Both the position numbers and the translations under genes were made by a program. Below the pieces are notes generated by a model. That model did no database searches. It was given only the letters and a program-made list of their open reading frames with translations, and was not told the DNA's origin. This document shows positions 29,784-37,545 of a DNA stretch of 39,985 bases, one piece after another; the stretch's first letter is position 1, and each line of letters starts with the position of its first letter. Source of the stretch: Planctomycetota bacterium (GTDB lineage: Bacteria; Planctomycetota; UBA1135; GCA-002686595); NCBI GenBank assembly GCA_020853575.1, contig JADYYP010000073.1, positions 1 through 39,985 on the forward strand, in the 5' to 3' direction.

Positions 29784-32348
29784 ATGCAGTTTCAGTCCGT
29801 CTCGTGCGTTTTTTGGTCGTGCGCCACACTCGGATCGATCGCGTCCGCGCAGTCCAGCGCGCCGCTGTACCCGGCCCAAGGACTGACTTCGTGGCCGGTC
29901 CCGGTCGAGGTCCTGCTCGGTGACCTCGACCTGAATGGCGCCCTCGATCTCGTGACCTTCACCTCGCAGCCCTCCGCAATGCACGTGCGGCTCGGCGACG
30001 GGGTCGGAGGGTTCGCGAATGCTGTGACGACGACGATCGGCAAGGCTCCGCGCAACGCTCAGTGGGCCGACTTCGATGGCGACGGCCTGCTCGACTTCGC
30101 TGTTTCCAACTTCGACTTCGACACGGTTCAGGTCTTTCGTGGCAATGGTCTCGGTGGGTTCACCGGCCCGACGACGCTCAGCGGATTCGCGGCACCGACC
30201 GACATCGCGGTCGGCGATTGGGACGGTGACTCGAACGTCGACCTCGCCGTGCTCGACTACAACCGTGTCGCGCTGCGCGTCGGCAACGGCGCGGGAGCTT
30301 TCTCGGGCTCGAGCGCGATCAGCCTGCCGGCCGCCGCGGCGCGGCTCGCCCGAGGCGACTTCGACTCGAACGGAACGAGCGACTTGGTGCTCTGCTCCGG
30401 GGTCGTGCCGAATCTCTACGTGATGCTCGGCAACGGTGCGGGCGGCTTCGGTCCCGCGATCCAGGTCCCGTCCGAAGTCGATGCTTGGCATCCGACGCCG
30501 GCGGATCTCGACGGCGACGGTCACGAGGACTTGGTCGTCGTGCGCAGTCTGACGCAAGAGATCGCGATTCTGCTCGGCGACGGAGCCGGTCACTTCGCGG
30601 CACCGACGACGACGACGGGGAGCGGCCTCGATGTGAGCGCCTTGAAGCTCGCCGACCTCGACTTCGATGGAAGGCTGGACGTCGTAGCGACGGACCTCGA
30701 CGGTTCGCTGTGGTCGTACAGGAACGACGGCGCGGGTGGGTTGAGTCTCGTCGAGCAACGCCCGCTGGGCGGCACCCTGTCCGCGCTGGCGTTGGGCGAC
30801 GTGAACACGGACGGGCGCGTCGATGCGGTGATCTGCGAGAGCTTCGCAAAGCGCGTCATCGTGGCGCTCGGCGACGGCGATGGCCGATTCGCCGGTGCTT
30901 CGAGCGAAGCCGCTGGCATCGGACCGCGAGCGCTCGTCAGCGGTGACTTCGATGGCGACGGCAGACGCGACCTGGCGACGGCCAACCGCGGCGGAGACGA
31001 CGTATCGGTGCTCGCTGGCCTCGGGCTCGGACGGTTCGCGTCGGCCGCGCATTACGCGGTGGGAGCCGATCCTCGAGCGCTCGCCCGAGGCGACCTCGAT
31101 GGCGATGGGCGCGATGATCTCGCGGTCGCCAACTACGGATCGTCCACGATCTCGATCCTGCGCTCACTCCCCGGCGGGGGCTTCGCTCCGGCGGCGACCG
31201 TCGCGACCGGTGTGAATCCTCGCGGCATCGCGATCGGCGACCTCGATCGGGATGGTCGCAACGACCTGCTGACGGTCAGCTACACGGCGGCTTCGGTGAG
31301 CGTCCACCTCGGAACCGCTGGCGGCGGCTTCGGCCTCCCGGTCGCGCATCCCGACACGGGCACGGGCATCGCGCTCGTGTGTGTCGACGTCGACAACGAC
31401 GCGCGTTTGGACGTGGTGACGGTGAGCGGCTCGAGCAACGTCGTCTCGGTCCTGCGCGGCGACGGTCATGGCGGACTCGCCGCGCCGATCACGAGCCACG
31501 CCGGCGACGGTCCCACAACGCTGACCGCGGCCCACCTCGACGGGAACTCGAACATCGACCTAGTCGTCGGCAACGCGAACTCGTTCGCGCTGGCGATCCT
31601 GCGCGGCGATGGAGCGGGGCACTTCACGTTCGCCGACGTCGGCGTCGACGACGTTCCACGCGGCGTGGTGGTGGCGGATCTCGACGGCGACGGCTTCGTC
31701 GATCTCGTCGCGACGAACGAAACGCTCGACATGGTTTCGCTGCGGCGCGGCAGCGGGACGGGCTCGTTCGGCCCGCAGGCGCGCTTCATGCTCGGCACGG
31801 ACTCGTGGGCGCTCGTCGCCGACGACTTCAACAGAGATGGGGCGCTCGACTTGGCCAGCACGCAGCCGAACGACGGGTTGGTCTCGGTGCAGCTCAACCG
31901 CAGGCTCGGTTCGCCGCGCGCGTACTGCACGGCGAGCACGACGACCCACGGTTGCTCACCGATCCTCGACTCCTCCGGAGTCCCGAGCGCGAGCGCGAGC
32001 TCCGGCTTCGCGGTCAGCGCGCGCGAGGTCGAGGGCCAGATCGCCGGTCTTTTCTTCTACGGGATCAACGGACGCCGAGACGCGCCGTGGGCGCCTGGAA
32101 GCACGAGCACGATGTGCGTTCGAGCTCCCCTGCAGCGCACGACGACGCAGCTCGGAGGCGGTGCGCCGGGCACGTGCGACGGTGTGCTCGCGCTCGACTT
32201 CAACCAGTATTTCGCGTCGCATCCGACCGCGCTCGGCCAACCGTCGCTCGCGGGTCGGACGATCGACGCGCAGGCCTGGTTCCGCGACGCGTCCGCGCCC
32301 ACCTCGACCAACATGTCGGGCGCGATCGAGTTCGTCGTGCTCCCGTGA
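29784..32348 (+). CDS. Secreted 14-repeat VCBS/FG-GAP protein with the recurrent C-terminal domain
   Basis: An 854-residue protein with an N-terminal signal (MQFQSVSCVFWSCATLGSIASAQ). Fourteen repeats, each with a calcium-type loop such as DFDGDGLLDF, DLDGDGHEDL, DFDGDGRRDL, DLDGDGRDDL or DLDGDGFVDL, span residues about 45-700 at near 46-residue spacing. Fourteen is twice seven, so two propellers in a row are expected. The last 141 residues (from 31923) are the recurrent domain: YCTASTTTHGC, GLFFYG, MCVRAPLQR, CDG, DFN, WFRDAS and SGAIEF. The ATG at 29784 is preferred to a GTG at 29763 because it directly begins the hydrophobic signal. The binding partner is unknown; calcium binding follows from the loop pattern. 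Confidence 0.86.
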   Translation: MQFQSVSCVFWSCATLGSIASAQSSAPLYPAQGLTSWPVPVEVLLGDLDLNGALDLVTFTSQPSAMHVRLGDGVGGFANAVTTTIGKAPRNAQWADFDGDGLLDFAVSNFDFDTVQVFRGNGLGGFTGPTTLSGFAAPTDIAVGDWDGDSNVDLAVLDYNRVALRVGNGAGAFSGSSAISLPAAAARLARGDFDSNGTSDLVLCSGVVPNLYVMLGNGAGGFGPAIQVPSEVDAWHPTPADLDGDGHEDLVVVRSLTQEIAILLGDGAGHFAAPTTTTGSGLDVSALKLADLDFDGRLDVVATDLDGSLWSYRNDGAGGLSLVEQRPLGGTLSALALGDVNTDGRVDAVICESFAKRVIVALGDGDGRFAGASSEAAGIGPRALVSGDFDGDGRRDLATANRGGDDVSVLAGLGLGRFASAAHYAVGADPRALARGDLDGDGRDDLAVANYGSSTISILRSLPGGGFAPAATVATGVNPRGIAIGDLDRDGRNDLLTVSYTAASVSVHLGTAGGGFGLPVAHPDTGTGIALVCVDVDNDARLDVVTVSGSSNVVSVLRGDGHGGLAAPITSHAGDGPTTLTAAHLDGNSNIDLVVGNANSFALAILRGDGAGHFTFADVGVDDVPRGVVVADLDGDGFVDLVATNETLDMVSLRRGSGTGSFGPQARFMLGTDSWALVADDFNRDGALDLASTQPNDGLVSVQLNRRLGSPRAYCTASTTTHGCSPILDSSGVPSASASSGFAVSAREVEGQIAGLFFYGINGRRDAPWAPGSTSTMCVRAPLQRTTTQLGGGAPGTCDGVLALDFNQYFASHPTALGQPSLAGRTIDAQAWFRDASAPTSTNMSGAIEFVVLP

Positions 32349-32445
32349 TGCCGATGGAAACCCCGAACCCACCGCCGCGCCCGCGAGGCACAGCGAGGCC
32401 GCAAGGCCCTTGCCCTCAATGTCGCGTGAGCCCTCGACGGGCGCG

Positions 32446-32898
32446 TCAAGCCCCGAACTGGCGCAGGTGGTGATCGAGGTGCTTCCACATCAGCGCTTGC
32501 CACTCAGCGCTGGTGAGCACGCCGAAGAACGGATGCGGGTGTGGTGACAGGGCTGCGTCACCGCCCGAGGCGAAGCGCTCGACCCATTGTTCGAGCTCGC
32601 GGCGCTCGCGGTCGAAGTCGCGCGGCTCCGTGATCTTGAACTCTGGCCCGGTGGGCAAATTGCGACCGAAGGGCTTGTCGTTGGTCAGTCCGCGCTTCGC
32701 GAGGCGACCAAAGAGGATCCCCATCAGTGCACGCTTGGGCTTGAGATCGGAGAGCGCCGCGCGCAGCCCGACACTGCAGTGCGCGAACATCTGCGCGACG
32801 CCCATCTTGCCCCACAGCGGCCGCGAGCTCGGAGTCAGGCGCCGGATGCGTGCGAGCATCTCTTCCTTGTCCTCCGGTCGAAACAGTGTCTTGCGCAT
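32446..32898 (-). CDS. DUF1569 (DinB-like) protein
   Basis: A 150-residue cytoplasmic protein. AGGGAG about 8 nt before the ATG at 32898 fixes the start. The DUF1569 pattern is present: an N-terminal MRKTLFRPEDKEEMLARI, then LWGKMGVAQMFAHCSVGL, KPKRALMGILFGRLAKRG, and a C-terminal HPHPFFGVLTSAEWQALMWKHLDHHLRQFG. The His in MFAHC and the HLDHHL pair are at the metal-site positions of the DinB-like four-helix fold. Members are often thiol- or metal-dependent, but no reaction is established for this family. It begins 58 bp after the stop of the upstream membrane-anchored gene on the same strand. Confidence 0.85.
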   Translation of the reverse strand: MRKTLFRPEDKEEMLARIRRLTPSSRPLWGKMGVAQMFAHCSVGLRAALSDLKPKRALMGILFGRLAKRGLTNDKPFGRNLPTGPEFKITEPRDFDRERRELEQWVERFASGGDAALSPHPHPFFGVLTSAEWQALMWKHLDHHLRQFGA

Positions 32899-32956
32899 TG
32901 GCGGATCTCCCTTCGTGCGGGCGGAGAAGCTACTCGATGGAGCGCCCTCGCGCTCG

Positions 32957-35161
32957 TCACGGCGTCCTGCGTATGCGGATCTCGACGTTCGCCGATCCCG
33001 GTGCCACGCCGAGCACGCGCGTCGAATCGGGCCTCGCGTCGATCGACTCGCCCCAGGTCGGCGTGTTCGCCGAGACCAGGTCGACGAGCCCATCGAGCGG
33101 AACCTCCAGCGCGAACGATCCGTCGATCGCGCTGACGGTCTGGTCGAGGTGCTCGCCGTCGATGTCGAGGGCGAGCACTTGCGCGCTGTCGACGGGCGCG
33201 CCGTCGAGGTCGAGCACGCGCCCGCGGATCAAGGCGCCGCGGCGCAGCGTGATCGCGACGTCGCCCGTGCCGGCGGAGACGTGCTCGACGACCGTCGTGA
33301 GGAACACACGGCCCGCGCGGTGGTCGGTTTCCGTCTCGTAGGGGTAGACGTTGAGCGTGTAGCTCACCGAGTCGAGGCCCGTGACCCGGAAGCGACCGTC
33401 GGGGCCGACCTGCACATCGCCCGAACGTCCCTCGCCCTCGGGATCGGCACTGACGTAGACCGTCGGCAGCGGACCGTCGTCGCCGCTCGTGACGCGACCG
33501 GCGATCGCGAGCCCGGTCGGGACGATCAAGCGCACATCGCGCGTCGCGGCGCCGCGCTCGACCGTGATTGCGCGCTCGATGTGCTCGTGGGCGTCACGCC
33601 GCTGCAAGCGCAACACGTAGGCGCCCGGCGCGACGTCGGCGAACTCGAAGCGGCCGAGTTGGTCACTGCGCACCTCGCGCTCGGCGATGTACGAATCGAT
33701 CAGCCAGCGCTCGTCGCTGGCGATCTCGCCGAAACGCGTGCGGGCGGCGTGAGCCCCGTCGAGCTGCACCCGTTCGCCCGCGAGCGGCGTGCCCGCGTCG
33801 TCGAGCACGAATCCGTCGACGTTCGATGCGCTCGGCATCACCACGTCGCCGAAGTCGAGCTCGCGGCGCTCGAACTCGTCGTCGGGGAAGTCGTAGACCG
33901 CGGTGCCGAGGCCGCGTTTGCGCAGCAGCAGGACGTGGCGCAAGTCGGGGCGCAGGTCGCGCAACTCGAAGCGGCCGTCGCCGCCGCTCGTGGATGAGCT
34001 CCAGTCCATGCGCTGCAAGCCTGTGTCACCGCCGAGGTCCGACGCGCCGGCCGCGACGTACACACCGGAGAGCGCTCGACCGCCTTCGTCGACGATGCGA
34101 CCTCGCGCGAGGCGCGCGGGTGTGAGAGCGAAGTCGTGCCGCGTGTCGGGTGCGACGTGATCGGCGTCGACGGAACTCTCGAGCCGCCCGTAGCCCGCTG
34201 CGCGCACCGTGACGATGCCGCGGCCGCGCGCGAGGTGGCGCAGGGTGTACTCACCGTCGCGACTCGTCCGGACGGAGCGCTCGAAAGTCCAGCTTTGCGA
34301 GACCTCCGCGCCTGCGATCGGAGCGCCGGTCGTCGCGTCCGTGACCGAGCCCGAGACACTTGGCCCCGGCTCCAGCACGAAGTCGCGCTCGAGCTGCTGG
34401 CCCTCACGAATCGTGACGTACTCCTCGAGCGGTCTCGCGGAGTCGCCAGGGTCGATGGTGAGCAGCCACTCGCCCGACTTCAGCCCTTGGATCGAGAACG
34501 CGCCGTCGGTGCCGGTCGCGTCGCCGATGGACATGCGCGCTTCGGCGCTGCGGAGCTCGACAGCCGCGCCGGAGACAGGCCATCCATTGCCGGCGAGGGT
34601 GACGCGGCCGCGCAAAGACGCCATCGGCTCGAGCACCAACTCGACGAACGCGCCTGCGCAGCAAGACGTGGCGACGCTGGAGACCGCGACACGATTGCGC
34701 GCCTGGAGTCGATAGAGCACGCTCGCCTCGACGTCGAAAGCGAATTCGCCGCGCGCGTCGCTCTCGGTCGCAGCGACGTCGATGTGCGAGCGCGCGAGCT
34801 CGACGTCGAGCGAGTTCTGTCCGTCGGCCTCGCTGCGCCACAGCACGACCGACGCGCCCGCGACCAGCTTTCCGAGCGTGTCGACGACGCGTCCGCGCAG
34901 TCGTCGATCGGTCGCGGAAGGAGGCGATGGCGCGGTCTCCGCTGGATCGGATAGCGCGCCCGTCTCGCGGCGCGAAGCGTCCACGCTCGCGGTGGGGTGC
35001 TCCTCGTCGATGCGGGTGTCGGAGGCGTTCGAGCCGCTGTGCGTTGCGTTGTGCGGCTCGACCGCGGCACCGCCGTCGCCGCGTCGTGTCGCCCACGAGA
35101 CCGCGAGCACGGCAAGCACGGAGAGCACGAGTCCGACAACGGTGATGACGCGAGCGCGCAT
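32957..35161 (-). CDS. Membrane-anchored protein with seven carboxypeptidase-regulatory-like modules
   Basis: A 734-residue protein with one N-terminal membrane helix (residues about 5-24, VITVVGLVLSVLAVLAVSWA) and a Ser/Thr/Ala/Glu-rich stalk to about residue 90. Seven beta-sandwich modules follow, each opening with a GRV-type strand: LRGRVVDTLGK, LRGRVTLAGNG, VSGSVTDATTG, ARGRIVDEGGR, VDGFVLDDAGT, IAGRVTSGDDG and IRGRVLDLDGA. This is the CarboxypepD_reg-like fold, a non-catalytic Ig-like scaffold. No enzyme motif is seen. The protein probably projects from the inner membrane into the periplasm or surface layer. The start at 35161 has a TATCGT box 11 nt upstream. A neighbouring single-helix protein (35938) lies on the other side of a decayed gene. 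Confidence 0.8.
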   Translation of the reverse strand: MRARVITVVGLVLSVLAVLAVSWATRRGDGGAAVEPHNATHSGSNASDTRIDEEHPTASVDASRRETGALSDPAETAPSPPSATDRRLRGRVVDTLGKLVAGASVVLWRSEADGQNSLDVELARSHIDVAATESDARGEFAFDVEASVLYRLQARNRVAVSSVATSCCAGAFVELVLEPMASLRGRVTLAGNGWPVSGAAVELRSAEARMSIGDATGTDGAFSIQGLKSGEWLLTIDPGDSARPLEEYVTIREGQQLERDFVLEPGPSVSGSVTDATTGAPIAGAEVSQSWTFERSVRTSRDGEYTLRHLARGRGIVTVRAAGYGRLESSVDADHVAPDTRHDFALTPARLARGRIVDEGGRALSGVYVAAGASDLGGDTGLQRMDWSSSTSGGDGRFELRDLRPDLRHVLLLRKRGLGTAVYDFPDDEFERRELDFGDVVMPSASNVDGFVLDDAGTPLAGERVQLDGAHAARTRFGEIASDERWLIDSYIAEREVRSDQLGRFEFADVAPGAYVLRLQRRDAHEHIERAITVERGAATRDVRLIVPTGLAIAGRVTSGDDGPLPTVYVSADPEGEGRSGDVQVGPDGRFRVTGLDSVSYTLNVYPYETETDHRAGRVFLTTVVEHVSAGTGDVAITLRRGALIRGRVLDLDGAPVDSAQVLALDIDGEHLDQTVSAIDGSFALEVPLDGLVDLVSANTPTWGESIDARPDSTRVLGVAPGSANVEIRIRRTP

Positions 35162-35172
35162 GCGAAGCCGCG

Positions 35173-35178
35173 ACGATA
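35173..35178 (-). promoter_or_regulatory. Candidate -10 box (TATCGT) for the seven-module membrane protein
   Basis: TATCGT preceded by GC on the minus strand, 11 nt before the ATG at 35161. The spacing suggests a leaderless or very short leader mRNA. Confidence 0.35.
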
Positions 35179-35355
35179 GCAGGGCGCGAGTGTTAGCGAG
35201 CTTTCGCGCGGGCGTCGCTCCAGGCGGCGATCTCCACGGCGCAGGGCCACGGAACCGTCGCGTGGAAGCTCGCCGCCGTGCTCCCGCGCTTCTCGACGTG
35301 ATTCTGGCGACGAGCCGTGGCAGCGCTCGACGAGCGCGCCGGACGGAGTGCTCTC

Positions 35356-35754
35356 CTACGGTCCGACCTCGAAGCACAGCGCGTCGCTGAAGCTCGTTTG
35401 CGCGCCCGATGGCTGCGAGCCGTCGCGCAGCCAGAACTGCGCGTGCACCGCGGAGCCGATATGGAGCGCTGGATCGACACCGGAGCGCATCCAGGCGTTG
35501 AAGTCGAAGCTGAAGACTCCGCTGCAGTCGTTCGGCGGCGCCGAATTGCCGCCGGAGAATTGGATCGGCGTTCGATGCACGGGCGCGGCGACGCACAGCA
35601 CGCCGCCGTGGAAAGGGAGCGCGCTCGAGCGTGTGCCATAGAGCAACAGGCCGGACTTCTGATTGAGCTCTTGTGTCGCCGTCAGCGTGAAGGCACTGAG
35701 CGAACTGGACGCTATGACGTCGTTCGCGGGTGACAGCGCGGACGAGAGTCTCGG
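35356..35754 (-). pseudogene. Decayed gene: orphan copy of the recurrent C-terminal domain
   Basis: The open frame from 35754 to the stop at 35356 encodes the last 115 or so residues of the recurrent domain: FTLTATQELNQKSGLLLYG, GGVLCVAAPVHRTP, CSGVFSFDFN, AQFWLRDGS and CFEVGP. The usual opening (YCTxGTSxxGC) is absent; upstream of ANDVIASSS the frame runs into a TGA at 35755-35757. There is no ATG, no signal peptide and no propeller in any frame upstream, where the divergent gene begins at 35938. The copy is nearest to the one at 27204 (both have LNQK, CxG and DFNA). It looks like the stump of a deleted secreted-protein gene; a TTG at 35646 could start a 96-residue peptide but without export signal. 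Confidence 0.75.
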
Positions 35755-35925
35755 TCACGAATTCGTGTGGGTGCCCGACCTCCAGGGATCTCGTCGTCGC
35801 CCCGTGGACGCCGCCAGAACAAGCCGGTCATGGGGTCGCGATCTTGTCGATATCGAACGGCGTGCTGTCCGAACTGAGCGAACGACGCGCTGCCGCACAT
35901 GGCGCGAGCATCGGCGTCGGATCGC

Positions 35926-35931
35926 TACAAT
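35926..35931 (+). promoter_or_regulatory. Candidate -10 box (TACAAT) for the 35938 gene
   Basis: TACAAT is close to the TATAAT consensus, is preceded by GC, and ends 6 nt before the GTG at 35938. It favours the GTG over the ATG at 35899 as the start and predicts a leaderless mRNA. Confidence 0.45.
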
Positions 35932-35937
35932 TCGCGC

Positions 35938-37296
35938 GTGAGTCGGAAGCTCGTGACCGCGGCGTCGATCTTCGCGCTCGTTGTCGTCGTCGTGCTGTGG
36001 TGGGTGATACGGAGCGCGCTCGGACGCGGAGCCGATCCGACTCCAGCGACACCGTGGCCCGAAGCGCAAACCGACACGCCGACGATTGAACTCGGCGACG
36101 CGCCGCTGCGTGAGGTGACGCCCGAGCACGACGTTCCCGCGTCGATCGCGGGAACCCCAGAAACTCCCGCGAGCGCTCCAACGGAACGCGCGAGGCTGCT
36201 CGCGCACCTCGTCGACAGCGCGGGGTCTGGCCGGCCCAACTCGGCGTACTTGCTCGTTCCACTTGGAGAAACCGGGTGTTTTCGGCCGCGCAGCGAGTGG
36301 ATCGAGCGCGAGCTCGCGCCGGGGGCGTGGCGGGCTTGGTTCGCGCCGACGTACTGCGCGCCCGTCAGTTATGACATGCAATTGATCGCGGGCGACAACG
36401 ACCTCGGCCGTGTGCAGTTTCCAGTCGTTGTCGAGGCGGGTGCGGTGCGCGTCGAGCTCGCCAAAGGCGATGCGCCGGATCAGCTCGGCGGAATCCTGTC
36501 GATTCGGTCGCTCGACAGCCTCGCGGTCGATCGCTGGAACTTCGTCGGCGACGGACCGTGGATGCGCCGCTTCGCGCCCGAGGGAACCGACGCCTCCTTC
36601 GAATTCGAGCATCTGCCGCGCGGTGAGTACGAAGTGCGCTTGTACGTCGGTCACGGCCAGCAGTTCGATCAGCTCTCGGGGCGCGCGTTCGTCCCGGGGG
36701 ACGCCGTCGTCTTCCGCCGTCTCGACGACCTCGAGCGATGGGGTGTGGTCACGCGCGTGCACGACGCTCGCTCGTCGTCACCGCTCGAACAGATCTCCGT
36801 GATCGCCTTCGACTCGCGCAGCGTGACATCTTCCGAGTACTTCGGTGCCTTCGGCGAACAGATCACGCTAGTGCAACGCGGCGACGAGCGACGCTGGTTT
36901 GGCCTGGCGAAAGACCACGGATGCCTCGAGTTCGGTCCGTCGAGCCTGCGCCCTGTCGACGGCGTCGTGACATTGAAAGGCGAACTCGCGAGCGGTTTCG
37001 GCGCGGTGATCCTCGCGCGCGATGGAGACGTGCTCTTGCACACTCCGAGCGTCGGCCACGAGAGCGGACTGCGACGCGACCACGCCCCGCCACTCGCGGA
37101 TGTCGCGATCCTCGCCGACGGCGTGGTCGTCGCGCGCACCGACGCCGACGGGCTCGCGCTCGTCAACTTGCCGCTCGCGCCGCGTGAGTTGCGGGCCGAA
37201 TCTCCGGGGCGTTGCCAGATCGACTCGGAAAATCTGCGCAACGACCGCGTCCTTCACGCGGAGTCGCTCGTGCAGTTCTGGCTGGCGACGCCATAG
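35938..37296 (+). CDS. Single-helix membrane protein of unknown function
   Basis: A 452-residue protein with an N-terminal membrane helix (KLVTAASIFALVVVVVLWWV) followed by a Pro/Thr-rich stalk (residues about 35-85). The rest is beta-rich with periodic strands: VRVELAKGD, FEFEHLPRGEYEVRLYVG, GVVTRVHDARSSSPLEQISV and ADVAILADGVVVARTDADG. The last is typical of an Ig-like or carboxypeptidase-regulatory-like module. Its layout, a helix, then a stalk, then beta modules, is that of the protein at 32957-35161, so they may be distant relatives. No catalytic motif was recognised. The GTG start is favoured by the TACAAT box; the ATG at 35899 would add 13 residues ahead of the helix. Confidence 0.72.
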   Translation: MSRKLVTAASIFALVVVVVLWWVIRSALGRGADPTPATPWPEAQTDTPTIELGDAPLREVTPEHDVPASIAGTPETPASAPTERARLLAHLVDSAGSGRPNSAYLLVPLGETGCFRPRSEWIERELAPGAWRAWFAPTYCAPVSYDMQLIAGDNDLGRVQFPVVVEAGAVRVELAKGDAPDQLGGILSIRSLDSLAVDRWNFVGDGPWMRRFAPEGTDASFEFEHLPRGEYEVRLYVGHGQQFDQLSGRAFVPGDAVVFRRLDDLERWGVVTRVHDARSSSPLEQISVIAFDSRSVTSSEYFGAFGEQITLVQRGDERRWFGLAKDHGCLEFGPSSLRPVDGVVTLKGELASGFGAVILARDGDVLLHTPSVGHESGLRRDHAPPLADVAILADGVVVARTDADGLALVNLPLAPRELRAESPGRCQIDSENLRNDRVLHAESLVQFWLATP

Positions 37297-37545
37297 CCCT
37301 AGGCACAGCCTTCACGCGCTTCGATCGAGCCGGGGCGGGGCACTTCCGCGACCAACCGTGGCCTCCGCCGGCCTCGACGAGGTTCGTCCCACCGGTGTCC
37401 GCGGAAGTACGTCCGAAAACCGCCAAGTGGTTGATCTCCCGGCCAACACGATTGCGTGCACAAGGATGGGACTCGCTTTCCGTGGCTACCGCGACGACGC
37501 CGGTTCGCGTCGATGGACCGGCCATACCAGAGGGGACCACAAGCC

